Part shown: positions 1-9,307 of the stretch, one piece after another | Numbering within the stretch: position 1 is the stretch's first letter | How the letters are laid out: every line of letters begins with the position of its first letter | Assembly: GCF_018457175.1 (NCBI RefSeq) | Contig: NZ_JAGFNU010000001.1 | Coordinates: forward strand, 620,001-684,000 | Length of the DNA: 64,000 nt | DNA from: Pseudohalocynthiibacter aestuariivivens | Lineage (GTDB): Bacteria; Pseudomonadota; Alphaproteobacteria; Rhodobacterales; Rhodobacteraceae | Direction of reading: 5' to 3' | The notes under the pieces: model-generated | What the model saw: only the letters and a program-made list of their open reading frames with translations | Told to the model about the DNA's origin: nothing | The model's database searches: none | Position numbers and translations under genes: made by a program

Positions 1-1
1 T

Positions 2-157
2 TGTATGTCAGAGGTTTTTCCTTGGGACGAAATCCCGGCCGCGCATATTAAAATGCTGCGTAATGAGCATAAACCAGGCAATATGGCGGTTCTGGTTCAG
101 GCACCAATAACGGGTCTTCGCACGTTAGAGGATGTGCTGGAAGCAGGTCCGCTTTAA
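2..157 (+). CDS. ccr: Crotonyl-CoA carboxylase/reductase, C-terminal end (partial)
   Basis: Only the last 51 codons are in the window; the gene enters from the left edge and stops at TAA 155-157. The readable tail (PWDEIPAAHIKM, then NMAVLVQAP and TGLRTLEDVLEAG) matches the conserved C-terminus of crotonyl-CoA carboxylase/reductase. That enzyme reductively carboxylates crotonyl-CoA to ethylmalonyl-CoA with NADPH in the ethylmalonyl-CoA pathway, which many Rhodobacterales use for acetate assimilation in place of the glyoxylate shunt. A strong hairpin follows about 30 bases downstream, so transcription probably ends here. The family call is fairly sure although the catalytic domains lie outside the window. 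Confidence 0.85.
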   Translation, partial: CMSEVFPWDEIPAAHIKMLRNEHKPGNMAVLVQAPITGLRTLEDVLEAGPL

Positions 158-187
158 CCAAGTTTCTTAAGATTTATCTCCTCTGGG

Positions 188-229
188 CCGGTGTGGTTTG
201 TACGTGCTAATCACACCGGTATTTTTTGT
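188..229 (+). terminator. Rho-independent terminator after ccr
   Basis: Inverted repeat CCGGTGTG (188-195) and CACACCGG (212-219) with a 16-base loop, extended by a G-U and an A-T pair, followed directly by a T-rich run (TATTTTTTG). It lies 31 bases after the ccr stop on the same strand. The remaining 137 bases to the next gene hold no other structure I can name. Confidence 0.8.
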
Positions 230-366
230 TCTTTGTCTGATTAGCCGTGATATTATTGTTGAGTATCAGATGATTGCGGTGTGATTGCCGCTAAATGTAA
301 CTTAACGATACTGATATCAGTCGGATCGCTCTGGCAACCCGGTAGGCTGCCCTGTAGGGTCGCATC

Positions 367-1896
367 ATGAGCGTGCGCAAAGTTGTATTTTCCGAAGACC
401 AGGCCGAAGCCTATGACCGTGTAACAGAGCTGTTGCGCAGTGCGGGGATTGATCTGGATGACTCTCTTCTGACCCCGCTTTCGGATGGGAAATCAAGCGT
501 TCTGGCGGTTGTTGGGAAGGCTGGGTCAGGCAAGACCATGCTTCTTGCCGAGCTTTACAAAGATATCGAAGCGGCGGGCGTAGACGTAGTTTCGGGTGAC
601 TATGAAGGGCGAAAACGCAAAGACAGACGAACGCTGGCCATTCTTGCGCCAACGAATAAAGCAGCAAGTGTTTTGCGCAATCACGGTGTTCCTGCGACTA
701 CGATTCACCGAATTCTTTATACACCAGTTTATGACCCAGAATATGAGAAGATCGCGGATTGGCTGGCGGGCAACGGATCGCGACCCGAGGTGGAGGGTTT
801 AACCGAAATTGCCCTGGACCGGGCAGAGGTCTTTTATAAAGTCAACAAATCGATCCCCGGTGCGCTGGCAGCAGCCGGATTGCGCGGGTCAGATTTCATC
901 ACCGGCTGGAAGCGCCGCGAAGACCCGCTTGATATCGGCTTCATCGACGAAAGTTCGATGCTTGATGAAAAGCAGTTTGAGGATTTGAAGGAGATTTTCC
1001 CGACACTGGTCTTGTTTGGCGATCCGGCACAGCTTGCCCCTGTCGGGCAATCAGGTGCGATGATTTTTGATAAATTCAAAGACAAACGCAAGATCACGCT
1101 CAGCCGGGTGCATCGCCAGACACAGGACAACCCGATCCTTGATCTGGCCCATGCTCTTGGAGATGACAGTATCGGGTTCGAAGCGTTCGAGCGCATGGTG
1201 GAAGAGGCTGCCGCACGTGATGACCGTGTTGTCTTGGGTCAGCGCGTCGAAAGTGATTTGATGGCGCGCTCACCCGTTTTGGTCTGGCGCAACGCGACGC
1301 GCATTCGCCTGATACATGCGTTTCGGGCGGCATTTGGTGCCCCGCCTGATGAATTGTTGCCTGGGGAACCCCTTATTTGCGATGGCATTGAACTGCCGTT
1401 GAAGCACCGAAAAAAGCGGATCGATCTTGAAGCACGCGGCCTTATCAAAGGCGCACAGGTCATTTATCTGGGCCCTGGTCGTAAAGCAGGATTTTCGCGC
1501 CTGCACGTGATCGGCGCGGAAGAGCCACAAGTCAGCGCCGCTTCAATCATAAAAATTGAGTTGCCCGACGAAGAAGAACCGTTCATTCCATTTGCGGCGA
1601 ACATGGGCGCGGCGTTTTTGCACGGTTCTGCTGTTACAATACATAAGGCTCAGGGGTCGCAATGGGAAAACGTACAGGTTTTCGCACCAGATATTTTTGC
1701 AGCAGCGAGAATGGGCCGCAGCGAGGCTGGACAACCTTTGTGGAAACGACTGGCCTATGTTGCCATTACGCGGGCTGAAAAGCGGTTGTTCTGGGTCGTA
1801 CGAAACCGGTTGGCGCGTCCGTCCGGACCGCTCGTAACCGACGATCTGCGAAGCGGGCCGGCACCGCTGACACTGGCCAGCGAAGAGGAGGTTTAG
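367..1896 (+). CDS. Dda/RecD-like superfamily 1 DNA helicase (AAA ATPase)
   Basis: 509-residue ATP-dependent helicase of superfamily 1B. Walker A GKAGSGKT is at residues 50-57, motif II (Walker B) IDESS at 193-197, motif III GDPAQLAPVG at 218-227, a UvrD_C_2-type motif V (TIHKAQGSQ) near 420, and motif VI (YVAITRAEKR) near 460. The RecBCD accessory domains of full RecD are absent, so it resembles stand-alone RecD-like or phage T4 Dda-type helicases. Expected role is 5'-to-3' unwinding in replication or repair in the cytoplasm. ATG at 367 is preceded by GTAGGG. The stop is one base before the next ATG, which implies coupling to the SDR gene. Confidence 0.82.
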   Translation: MSVRKVVFSEDQAEAYDRVTELLRSAGIDLDDSLLTPLSDGKSSVLAVVGKAGSGKTMLLAELYKDIEAAGVDVVSGDYEGRKRKDRRTLAILAPTNKAASVLRNHGVPATTIHRILYTPVYDPEYEKIADWLAGNGSRPEVEGLTEIALDRAEVFYKVNKSIPGALAAAGLRGSDFITGWKRREDPLDIGFIDESSMLDEKQFEDLKEIFPTLVLFGDPAQLAPVGQSGAMIFDKFKDKRKITLSRVHRQTQDNPILDLAHALGDDSIGFEAFERMVEEAAARDDRVVLGQRVESDLMARSPVLVWRNATRIRLIHAFRAAFGAPPDELLPGEPLICDGIELPLKHRKKRIDLEARGLIKGAQVIYLGPGRKAGFSRLHVIGAEEPQVSAASIIKIELPDEEEPFIPFAANMGAAFLHGSAVTIHKAQGSQWENVQVFAPDIFAAARMGRSEAGQPLWKRLAYVAITRAEKRLFWVVRNRLARPSGPLVTDDLRSGPAPLTLASEEEV

Positions 1897-1897
1897 A

Positions 1898-2635
1898 ATG
1901 GGAAAATCAATAATCATTACCGGGGCAAGCTCTGGCATAGGGCGTGCAACTGCCGAGGTTTTTCTGGATGCAGGTTGGCAGGTTGGCATTATCGCGCGTC
2001 GACGCGAGGCACTCGAAGGCCTTGCAAAAGGTCATGATAAAGCAGTGGTCCTGCCGGCAGATGTGATAGACAGTGAAGCACTTTCCAAGGCCTTTTCAGA
2101 ATTTGAGCGTCAGGTCGGGCGGCTTGACGTTCTGTTTAACAATGCCGGAAGTTTTGGCCCCTCTGGGCCCATTGACGAGATTGATCTGGACGAATGGCAT
2201 AAAGTTCTGAACGTCAATGTGTCCGGCATGTTTTATGCAGCGCAACTTGCTTTCAGGCAAATGCGTCGTCAGACGCCACAAGGTGGCCGGATCATCAACA
2301 ACGGATCGCTCTCTGCCCATGTACCGCGTGCCGGGTCGGTTTGTTACACCACCACCAAGCACGCGATAAGTGGTTTGACCAAGACGATCAGCCTTGATGG
2401 ACGACCCTTTGATATTGCCTGCGGCCAAATTGACATCGGCAATGCAAAGACGGAACTGGTCGCAGATCTCAACGCGCGGGCACTGGCAGCAAACCCGGAT
2501 GCAGAACTTATGCCTATGATGGACGTGATAGATGCCGCCAACGCTGTTTTCCACATGGCCAGTTTGCCGCCAGGTGCAAATGTCCAGACGATGACAGTCA
2601 TGGCGACTAAAATGCCCTATATTGGCCGTGGCTAG
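1898..2635 (+). CDS. SDR family NAD(P)-dependent oxidoreductase
   Basis: 245-residue classical short-chain dehydrogenase. The N-terminal nucleotide-binding motif TGASSGIG is at residues 8-15, NNAG lies near residue 80, the catalytic Ser is in NNGSLSA, and the YxxxK pair is YTTTK near residue 150. These are the hallmarks of a Rossmann-fold oxidoreductase; the substrate cannot be read from sequence. It starts one base after the helicase stop and overlaps the convergent TIGR02186 gene by 4 bases at the 3' end. No terminator fits between the two converging genes. Confidence 0.85.
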   Translation: MGKSIIITGASSGIGRATAEVFLDAGWQVGIIARRREALEGLAKGHDKAVVLPADVIDSEALSKAFSEFERQVGRLDVLFNNAGSFGPSGPIDEIDLDEWHKVLNVNVSGMFYAAQLAFRQMRRQTPQGGRIINNGSLSAHVPRAGSVCYTTTKHAISGLTKTISLDGRPFDIACGQIDIGNAKTELVADLNARALAANPDAELMPMMDVIDAANAVFHMASLPPGANVQTMTVMATKMPYIGRG

Positions 2636-3387
2636 GTCAGGAAGTATCTGAAAACTGCAGAGGCTGACCAACCAGCGACTATCGCAATGAACAAAGAAAA
2701 AATGCCGTAAATCAACGGGCGATCATGCGCAAGGTTGTAAATCCAGCGCTCCAGACCCACTTTCTGAACGTTGATCACGGTTTCATACGCGTCGACGACA
2801 GAGCCGTTACGCGTCAGGAAAATACGTGTTTTGTATGCGCCCTCTGTCAGGTTTGCAGGAAGCGCAATCGAGGTACGGAAGAGTGTGTCTTCGGAAAGTT
2901 CAACCTGGTTTTCCAGCTGCTGATAAAGCCCGTTCTTGGTGCGGATGCGGATCAAGGCTTCGGTAAAGGCTTCTGAATCAACGACTGTCTGCGGTGCACC
3001 TACAGAACGGATTGCGCGCGGAATGCTCACCTGATGGCGCAAATCTTCGGTATCACGCAGGATATCCACCAACGGCCCGGTTGTCGCGACAGCGTAAAAA
3101 CTGGGGGCGGCATCTACTTCAACCGCTTCCGTGTTTACCCAGATACCCAGTCGTCTGTCTTTGCGCCGGACGGTGATAGGCTCAGATGGGCCAACAACGG
3201 CAACGATAACCTCTAGCGGCTCAGTCGTCGAAATTGGATCTTCACGTTTCACAGCGCCAAAGATCAGGATTTCTGAGCCGTCAAAATTTGCCGTTATAGC
3301 AATCCGGTTCTGGCTAAGCCCTGCAACAACTTCTTCAGCATGGGCGGGGAGGGCCAGGGCCAGACAAAGGAGCAAGATACGTAACAT
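2632..3387 (-). CDS. TIGR02186 family membrane-anchored protein
   Basis: 251 residues with an N-terminal signal peptide (MLRILLLCLALALPAHA), a mostly beta extracytoplasmic region and one C-terminal transmembrane helix (IYGIFSLFIAIVAGW). This architecture and its position directly behind a TauE/SafE exporter fit the uncharacterised TIGR02186 family, found beside sulfite-exporter-like genes in Alphaproteobacteria. Its start codon overlaps the exporter stop by one base (TGATG), so the two are translationally coupled. The role is inferred only from that pairing: a periplasmic partner of the exporter. Confidence 0.75.
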   Translation of the reverse strand: MLRILLLCLALALPAHAEEVVAGLSQNRIAITANFDGSEILIFGAVKREDPISTTEPLEVIVAVVGPSEPITVRRKDRRLGIWVNTEAVEVDAAPSFYAVATTGPLVDILRDTEDLRHQVSIPRAIRSVGAPQTVVDSEAFTEALIRIRTKNGLYQQLENQVELSEDTLFRTSIALPANLTEGAYKTRIFLTRNGSVVDAYETVINVQKVGLERWIYNLAHDRPLIYGIFSLFIAIVAGWSASAVFRYFLT

Positions 3388-4307
3388 CAGTGCCCCCTCG
3401 CGCCGAGTGAGTAAAGTTCGCTAGGTTGCAGTAACAGATCAAGCGCCAGTTTACCGCAGACTGCCAACACCATAATGGCGAGCAGGATACGCAACTGCTC
3501 TGCCTTCATCTTGACGCCAATTCGTGTACCGATTTGCGCGCCAATGACGCCGCCGACCAAAAGTAAAACAGCAAGGGCCATATCAACGGTGTAATTCGTC
3601 GTGGCGTGAAGCAGCGTGGTAAACCCAGTCACGAAAATGATCTGGAACAAGGACGTTCCAATCACAACTTTCGTCGGCATACCAAGCAGATAGATCATTG
3701 CCGGCACCATGATAAAGCCACCGCCGACACCCATGATTGCTGCCAAGACCCCTACAAACACCCCAACAATTAAAGGCGGAATGACCGAGATATAAAGACC
3801 AGAAGTGCGAAACTTCATCTTGAACGGAAGGTTGTGGATCCAGTTGTGTTTCTTTCGCGCAGCGACAGCGCCGGGTTTGCGTGATCTCCGGATCGCGTTC
3901 AGGCTTTCAAAGAACATCAACCCGCCGATGACCCCAAGGAAAACGACATAACAAAGTTTGACGAGCAGATCGACCTGTCCAAGACTTTTAAGCGTATTGA
4001 ACAGCTGTACACCAAAAGCGGCGCCTACGAGGCCACCGATCAGAAGCACAGTTCCCATCTTTAGATCAACGGTGCGTCGTTTGAGATGCGCCAGTACGCC
4101 TGAAAATGAAGAAGCAACAATTTGGTTGGCTTCTGTGGCAACCGCGACGGCGGGTGGAATACCGATGAAAAACAGCAGCGGAGTCATCAGAAATCCGCCA
4201 CCCACGCCAAACATACCTGACAGGATTCCCACGATCCCTCCAAGGCCAAGCAGCAAGAAGGCGTTTACAGAAACCTCGGCGATGGGAAGGTATATTTGCA
4301 TGGGCAT
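3387..4307 (-). CDS. TauE/SafE family sulfite/organosulfonate exporter-like permease
   Basis: 306-residue inner-membrane protein with about eight hydrophobic helices in two homologous halves. Each half carries a Gly-rich repeat (SGMFGVGGGFLMTPLL near residue 30 and AAIMGVGGGFIMVPAM near 190), the signature of the TauE/SafE (DUF81) family. Members export sulfite, sulfoacetate or related anions; the substrate here is unknown. First gene of a two-gene operon with the TIGR02186 protein. The 80-base gap upstream holds the terminator of the BMP transporter operon, so its promoter must be very compact or it receives read-through. Confidence 0.85.
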   Translation of the reverse strand: MPMQIYLPIAEVSVNAFLLLGLGGIVGILSGMFGVGGGFLMTPLLFFIGIPPAVAVATEANQIVASSFSGVLAHLKRRTVDLKMGTVLLIGGLVGAAFGVQLFNTLKSLGQVDLLVKLCYVVFLGVIGGLMFFESLNAIRRSRKPGAVAARKKHNWIHNLPFKMKFRTSGLYISVIPPLIVGVFVGVLAAIMGVGGGFIMVPAMIYLLGMPTKVVIGTSLFQIIFVTGFTTLLHATTNYTVDMALAVLLLVGGVIGAQIGTRIGVKMKAEQLRILLAIMVLAVCGKLALDLLLQPSELYSLGARGH

Positions 4308-4361
4308 TATTAATCCGGGTTAACCGGTAAACTCAACGCCCCTTTGCGCAATATTCTTGCT

Positions 4362-4387
4362 AAAACGGGACTAAAAGACCCGTTTTT
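4362..4387 (-). terminator. Terminator of the BMP-type ABC transporter operon
   Basis: AAAACGGG (4362-4369) pairs with CCCGTTTT (4379-4386) around a 9-base loop. On the minus strand the hairpin starts one base after the stop of the last permease gene and ends in a short T run. On the plus strand the right arm also runs into T6, so it could work in both directions. Confidence 0.6.
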
Positions 4388-5506
4388 TCATCTTTCTTTG
4401 ACATATGGTTCGCCGCCAGCACGGGGCGGCGTGGCTTTACCCACAAATCCTGCCAGAATCACCACTGTCAAAATGTATGGCAGCGCCTGTATGAATTGCC
4501 CTGGAATGGCGGTTTGACCAAATAATCCGCTGGAAAACAAGCTTACTGTACCAACCGTGACAAGCAGGAAAGCAACCCCGCCGAGGACGGCTAAATCCAA
4601 TAGTGATTTTCTCGAAGACCAGACCAGCCCTGCGGCCATCACTATCAAGATCGCGACAATTATATAGGTCGGAGCCTCAATGCTTTGATAGCGGTTCGAG
4701 AGCGCTTCCAGAACGCCAAAAAGCATGCATGCACCCATTGCGTGCCAAGGACGCCATTTTGCAAAAATCAGGGCAGCTAGCGCAATGAAACCACGCCCCG
4801 CCGTCATATCCTTCACAAACCCGGCTGCAAGTCCTGTCGCAAGGTAAACTCCGGCGAGGCCGCACAGTACGCCGCAAATCGCGACTGCCGCATATCGGAG
4901 CCGTACAACCGAAATACCAGCCGTATCGACAGCGGCAGGGTTTTCACCCACCGCGCGTAGGCGCAGGCCAAAGCGCGTTCGAAACAGGATGAACCAGCTT
5001 GCAGGTACTGCCAGCAAGGCGACATAGACCAGAAATGTGTGGCCTGAAATTAACTCGCTATAGAGCGGCCCAGCGATTGGAATGCCTTCCAGAGTTTCAG
5101 TCAAGGGCCATTCAAGGGATTTGAAGCGGCCTTCGCCCATGAGCGATGGCGTTCGACCACCAAGCCCGAACCAGCTTTGGCCGATGACAACTGTCAAACC
5201 TGCCGCAAGAAAGTTGATTGCCACGCCGGAAATCAACTGATCTCCGCGAAATGTGATAGAGGCAAGGCCATGCAACAGGGCCAGCAGGATTGAGATACCA
5301 ACACCAGCGAACATTCCCAGCCAGACGTTACCTGTTACTGCGGCAACAGAGGCTGACAGCATCGCAGCGGCAAGCATTTTTCCTTCCAGCCCAATGTCAA
5401 AAATTCCACCACGTTCGGAAAACAAACCAGCAAGACAGGCAAGCAACAATGGCGTCGCCAGACGAACTGCAGAATCGAGGATCTGGATGAGTGTCAGAAA
5501 ATCCAT
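4388..5506 (-). CDS. ABC transporter permease, BMP/nucleoside type (NupQ-like)
   Basis: 372-residue integral membrane permease of the BPD_transp_2 family, about nine or ten hydrophobic helices, with the conserved cytoplasmic loop ENPAAVDTAGISVVRLRYAAV that contacts the ATPase. It is the second permease of a BMP-type importer, as in bacterial nucleoside systems (NupP/NupQ, YufP/YufQ). I prefer ATG at 5506: AAGGG sits 7 bases upstream and the ATG overlaps the preceding stop by one base. A GTG three bases earlier is the alternative. The unusual C-terminal extension (last about 70 residues) is still hydrophobic. Confidence 0.85.
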   Translation of the reverse strand: MDFLTLIQILDSAVRLATPLLLACLAGLFSERGGIFDIGLEGKMLAAAMLSASVAAVTGNVWLGMFAGVGISILLALLHGLASITFRGDQLISGVAINFLAAGLTVVIGQSWFGLGGRTPSLMGEGRFKSLEWPLTETLEGIPIAGPLYSELISGHTFLVYVALLAVPASWFILFRTRFGLRLRAVGENPAAVDTAGISVVRLRYAAVAICGVLCGLAGVYLATGLAAGFVKDMTAGRGFIALAALIFAKWRPWHAMGACMLFGVLEALSNRYQSIEAPTYIIVAILIVMAAGLVWSSRKSLLDLAVLGGVAFLLVTVGTVSLFSSGLFGQTAIPGQFIQALPYILTVVILAGFVGKATPPRAGGEPYVKER

Positions 5507-6600
5507 CACGCGACCCTTTTCTTGAACTTGAGAAACAGTCGCTCAACGGGCGCGCGCACCATGTTATCAAGTGCTCCGGTGAACAGGATGACCAGTGCCT
5601 GAATAACAACCACAAGCTCGCGCGGAATGTTTTCCCAAAGTTGAAGCTCAGCCCCGCCTTGCGTCAGGAACCCAAACAGTAACGCGGCCAGAAAAACCCC
5701 GACAGGGTGCGACCGCCCCATAAGCGCAACTGCGATTCCGATAAATCCGGCACCCTCTACGGAATTCAGGATCAGACGCTCGCTTTCGCCCATCACATTG
5801 TTGATCGCCATAAGCCCGGCTAGCGCACCTGATATCATCATTGAAATCATGATGATCTTGGTAGGTGAAATCCCTGCATAGCGCGCTGCGGTTTCGCTGT
5901 GCCCAAATGAGCGAATGGCAAACCCAAGGCGCGTGCGCCAGATCAGGACCCAGAACAAAAAGCAGCACAGCAAAGCCAGTAAAAAGCTGATGTTCGCAGG
6001 GGCGTGTTTGCTGAACTCTATGCCGAAGGGCGCGAGCATTTCGTGGAATGATGGCAAATGTGCCCCTGCCGGAAAATCACGGGTTTCTGCAGCCATATTC
6101 CCCGGTTCTTTCAGTGCATTTACAAGCAGATACCCCATCAACGCCGCTGAAATGAAATTGAACATAATGGTGGTGATTACGATATGGCTGCCGCGCCGGG
6201 CTTGCAGGTAAGCTGGTATAAGCGCCCAGCCAGCGCCAAAGATGGCGGCACCAATGGTCGCGGCGGGCAGCGCAAGGGTCCAATGCGGCCAATCGACAGC
6301 AAGGCAGACAAGGGCGACACCAAGCCCGCCGATTGCTGCCTGACCTTCGCCACCGATATTGAACATGCGGGCGTGAAAGGCGATTGCGACGGCAAGTCCG
6401 GTAAATATGTAGTTGGTGGCGTAATAGAGCGTATACCCCCAAGCGTTCGTACTACCGAATGACCCCTCAACCATTGTTTTGATTGCCACCAAAGGGTCTT
6501 TGCCAATCGCGAGGATCACAAGCCCTGAAAGAATGAAAGCCAGCAGCAAGTTGATAAATGGGATCAGAAGGACATCGGCCCATTTAGGCATTTTATCCAT
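5506..6600 (-). CDS. ABC transporter permease, BMP/nucleoside type (NupP-like)
   Basis: 364-residue inner-membrane permease of the same BPD_transp_2 family as its downstream neighbour. The conserved coupling-loop segment GHSETAARYAGISPTKIIM is near residue 245, and the first helices (LLIPFINLLLAFILSGLVIL) are typical of the YufP side. It starts with a one-base TGATG overlap with the ATPase stop, and is followed by a one-base overlap with the next permease. The operon therefore supplies both halves of a heterodimeric channel for a BMP-delivered substrate, most likely a purine nucleoside or related compound; the substrate itself is inferred. Confidence 0.87.
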   Translation of the reverse strand: MDKMPKWADVLLIPFINLLLAFILSGLVILAIGKDPLVAIKTMVEGSFGSTNAWGYTLYYATNYIFTGLAVAIAFHARMFNIGGEGQAAIGGLGVALVCLAVDWPHWTLALPAATIGAAIFGAGWALIPAYLQARRGSHIVITTIMFNFISAALMGYLLVNALKEPGNMAAETRDFPAGAHLPSFHEMLAPFGIEFSKHAPANISFLLALLCCFLFWVLIWRTRLGFAIRSFGHSETAARYAGISPTKIIMISMMISGALAGLMAINNVMGESERLILNSVEGAGFIGIAVALMGRSHPVGVFLAALLFGFLTQGGAELQLWENIPRELVVVIQALVILFTGALDNMVRAPVERLFLKFKKRVA

Positions 6601-8165
6601 CAGGCTGCCTTTCCGTTCATCCCGGCCATCAACAGACCCAGTTCTTTTTCGTCTGTTTCACCGGGCAGACGTTCCCCCATGATCTGACCATCGAACATCA
6701 CTGCAATCCGGTCTGACAGCGACATGATTTCCTCAAGTTCAACGCTGACCAACAAAATTGCTTTTCCTTGATCACGCAGCGCTACAATTTGCTGATGAAT
6801 GAACTCGATAGCGCCAATATCAACACCGCGCGTTGGCTGACCGACCAGCAAGAGGTCAGGGTTGCGTTCTATTTCGCGTGCAAGGACGATTTTTTGCTGA
6901 TTGCCACCCGAGAAATTCTTGGCCTGAAGCCGCGGATTAGGGGGGCGTACATCGAACCGCTCCATCTTGCCTTCGGTATCGGCACGGATTGCAGCATTGT
7001 CCATGAGGAGTACGTTTTTGTTATAGGCCGGGTCGTTGTGATAGCCAAAGGCGATGTTTTCCCAGGCCATAAAATCCATGATCAGACCTTCGCGTTGGCG
7101 ATCTTCGGGCACATGCGCGATTCCCTGCGCGCGGCGGGATTGGCCATCTGAAAATTTGCCTGTCAGATCGATTGGATGCCCGTTGATGTGGATATCGCCA
7201 GTCGCAGTTTCAAATCCGCCAAGCACCTCAAGCAATTCAGACTGCCCATTGCCAGACACGCCTGCGATCCCCAAGATTTCACCGGCACGCACATCGAACG
7301 AGATACCTTTGAGCCGCACGACACCTTTGGAATCGGTCACTCTTAAATCTTTGACTTCTAAAACGCTCTTACCAGGTTTAGCTGGTGTCTTGTCCACCTG
7401 AAGCAAAACTTTACGGCCCACCATTCGTTCAGCCAGATCTTCTGGCGAGGTATCCGCAGTTTTGATCGTGCCTTTCATTTCTCCGCGCCGCATGACACTG
7501 ACGGTATCCGTCACATCCATAATTTCGCGCAGCTTATGCGTGATCAGGATGATGGTTTTACCTTCGTTCTTAAGGTTGCGCAGGATGCGAAACAGGTGGT
7601 CTGCTTCTGCAGGGGTCAAAACACCTGTCGGTTCATCCAGAATGAGAATATCGGCATGCCTGTAAAGCGCTTTCAGGATTTCCACGCGCTGCTGGTGGCC
7701 AACGCTCAGATTTTCAATCAAAGCGTCGGGGTCAACGTTTAGCTCGTATTCTTTGGCAAGTTCAGTGAGTAGCTTGCGCGCTTTTGCAAGCGATGGGCGC
7801 AGCAACGCACCATCCTCGGCCCCAAGCACGACATTTTCTAGAACAGTAAAGTTCTCAACAAGTTTAAAGTGCTGGTGCACCATTCCGATACCGGCAGAAA
7901 TTGCGGCTTGGCTGTCAGGAATCGCTGTTCTTTCGCCGCCAATGAAAATTTCGCCAGCGTCTGCTTTGTAAAAACCATATAGGATCGACATCAGCGTTGA
8001 TTTTCCGGCGCCGTTTTCACCGACGATGCCATGAATCGCGCCTCGTTCAACCGATATCGAAATATCTTTATTGGCCTGTACCGGACCAAAAGCTTTTGAA
8101 ATACCGCGAAGTTCTATCGCGGGGGCGGCAGTGTTCTGCCGCCCCAACTGGGGTGCGTCCTGCAT
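6600..8165 (-). CDS. ABC transporter ATP-binding protein, double ABC domain (NupO-like)
   Basis: 521 residues with two ABC ATPase domains. The first has Walker A GENGAGKST near residue 50, signature LSVGHQQ near 150 and Walker B LILDEP near 175. The second half has the degenerate P-loop GVSGNGQSE near 300, signature FSGGNQQ near 415 and a Walker B whose usual DEP reads GQPTRG. A degenerate second site is normal for the sugar and BMP-type subgroup. It energises the two permeases encoded directly downstream with one-base overlaps. The binding-protein gene ends 9 bases upstream. Confidence 0.92.
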   Translation of the reverse strand: MQDAPQLGRQNTAAPAIELRGISKAFGPVQANKDISISVERGAIHGIVGENGAGKSTLMSILYGFYKADAGEIFIGGERTAIPDSQAAISAGIGMVHQHFKLVENFTVLENVVLGAEDGALLRPSLAKARKLLTELAKEYELNVDPDALIENLSVGHQQRVEILKALYRHADILILDEPTGVLTPAEADHLFRILRNLKNEGKTIILITHKLREIMDVTDTVSVMRRGEMKGTIKTADTSPEDLAERMVGRKVLLQVDKTPAKPGKSVLEVKDLRVTDSKGVVRLKGISFDVRAGEILGIAGVSGNGQSELLEVLGGFETATGDIHINGHPIDLTGKFSDGQSRRAQGIAHVPEDRQREGLIMDFMAWENIAFGYHNDPAYNKNVLLMDNAAIRADTEGKMERFDVRPPNPRLQAKNFSGGNQQKIVLAREIERNPDLLLVGQPTRGVDIGAIEFIHQQIVALRDQGKAILLVSVELEEIMSLSDRIAVMFDGQIMGERLPGETDEKELGLLMAGMNGKAA

Positions 8166-8174
8166 TCCGCGCCC

Positions 8175-9164
8175 TTACATCACCGGGCAGGATTCGTCGG
8201 ACATATAGTCGTGGACTGAGATTTCACCGGATATAATTTGCGCCTTTGCTGCATCAACAGCAGCGCGCATTTCATCATTCAGCAAAGCGTCGTTATGTTC
8301 GTCAAGCGCATAGCCAACACCGTCATTCGAAAGGCCAAGCACGTTAAAGCCGGTTTCGAGATCGGCCCCTTCGGTGAAGGCGTTGTAGACGGCAACATCC
8401 ACGCGTTTTGTCATCGAGGTCAGAACTGAGCCCGGGTGCAAGTGGTTCTGATTGCTGTCCACGCCAATAGAGAAGATACCTTCGTCAGCAGCGGTTTGCA
8501 GAACGCCAAGGCCGGTTCCCCCAGCTGCGGCATAAACCACGTCAGCGCCTTGCGAAATCTGCGCACGTGTAAGCTCGCCACCTTTCACCGGGTCATTCCA
8601 TGCTGAAGGGGTTGTACCCGTCATGTTCTGAATAACATTTGCATCAGGGTTCGCCGCCTTAACACCCTGAACGTAACCACAGGCGAATTTCGAAATAAGC
8701 GGGATGTCCATACCACCTACGAACCCGACCGTACCCGTCTTTGAGGCCATGCCAGCCAACAACCCAACAAGGTAAGATCCCTCATGTTCGTTGAACACGA
8801 CAGAACGTACATTTGGTTGATCAACGACCATGTCGATGATGACAAATTTTGTGTCAGGAAAATCCGGTGCAACCGTTTCAAGCGCGGACGCAAAGGCGAA
8901 ACCAGCCATAACAATCGGGTTCGAGCCGGATTCGGCAAAGCGACGCAGGGCCTGTTCGCGCTGAGCTTCTGATTGAAGCTCTACTTCACGGAATTGGCCG
9001 CCGGTTTCTTCGGCCCAGCGGGTCGCACCTGTAAAGGCGGCTTCGTTAAAGGATTTGTCGAATTTCCCGCCAAGGTCAAAAATGATAGCCGGATCGGCCA
9101 AAGCAGCCGTAGCTGCCAGCGCGAGCGATGCAGCCGCGCCAAGGAATGTTCGCATCAATGTCAT
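8175..9164 (-). CDS. BMP family ABC transporter substrate-binding protein
   Basis: 329 residues with a signal peptide (cleavage near ALA-DPA, residue 24) and no lipobox, so it is a soluble periplasmic protein. The start of the mature part (IIFDLGGKFDKSFNEAAF) is the signature of the BMP/PnrA-like family, which binds nucleosides and, in some marine bacteria, related compounds. Other family blocks visible are FNEHEGSYLVGLLAG near residue 125 and GVDSNQNH near 245. First gene of the four-gene importer operon; GGGAGAG lies 5 bases before ATG. A good promoter candidate lies about 90 bases upstream. Confidence 0.9.
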   Translation of the reverse strand: MTLMRTFLGAAASLALAATAALADPAIIFDLGGKFDKSFNEAAFTGATRWAEETGGQFREVELQSEAQREQALRRFAESGSNPIVMAGFAFASALETVAPDFPDTKFVIIDMVVDQPNVRSVVFNEHEGSYLVGLLAGMASKTGTVGFVGGMDIPLISKFACGYVQGVKAANPDANVIQNMTGTTPSAWNDPVKGGELTRAQISQGADVVYAAAGGTGLGVLQTAADEGIFSIGVDSNQNHLHPGSVLTSMTKRVDVAVYNAFTEGADLETGFNVLGLSNDGVGYALDEHNDALLNDEMRAAVDAAKAQIISGEISVHDYMSDESCPVM

Positions 9165-9252
9165 GACACTCTCCCGATTTGTTTTTTATGGGACGATGGC
9201 CGAATACCAGCGCACCCCGAGTTTATGAGCAGATCTAGGTTGATCATCCGCG

Positions 9253-9282
9253 ATTAAGGCCGAAGCGCTAAGAGAGCGTCAA
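9253..9282 (-). promoter_or_regulatory. Candidate sigma-70-type promoter of the BMP transporter operon
   Basis: On the minus strand, TTGACG (9282-9277) and CTTAAT (9258-9253) are separated by 18 bases. The -35 matches consensus at five positions and the -10 at four. Transcription would start near 9246, leaving an untranslated leader of about 80 bases. I saw no purine-riboswitch motif in that leader. Confidence 0.45.
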
Positions 9283-9307
9283 TAGCTTTTTACCATTTGG
9301 TCGCAAT

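Noticed and set aside
306-325. Palindrome CTGATATCAG upstream of the helicase gene
   Set aside because: Short, AT-rich and without a matching promoter; could arise by chance.
3387-4307. Functional link between the TauE/SafE exporter and the taurine dioxygenase remnant
   Set aside because: They are 33 kb apart, on separate units, and TauE/SafE proteins export many anions; no sequence evidence ties them.
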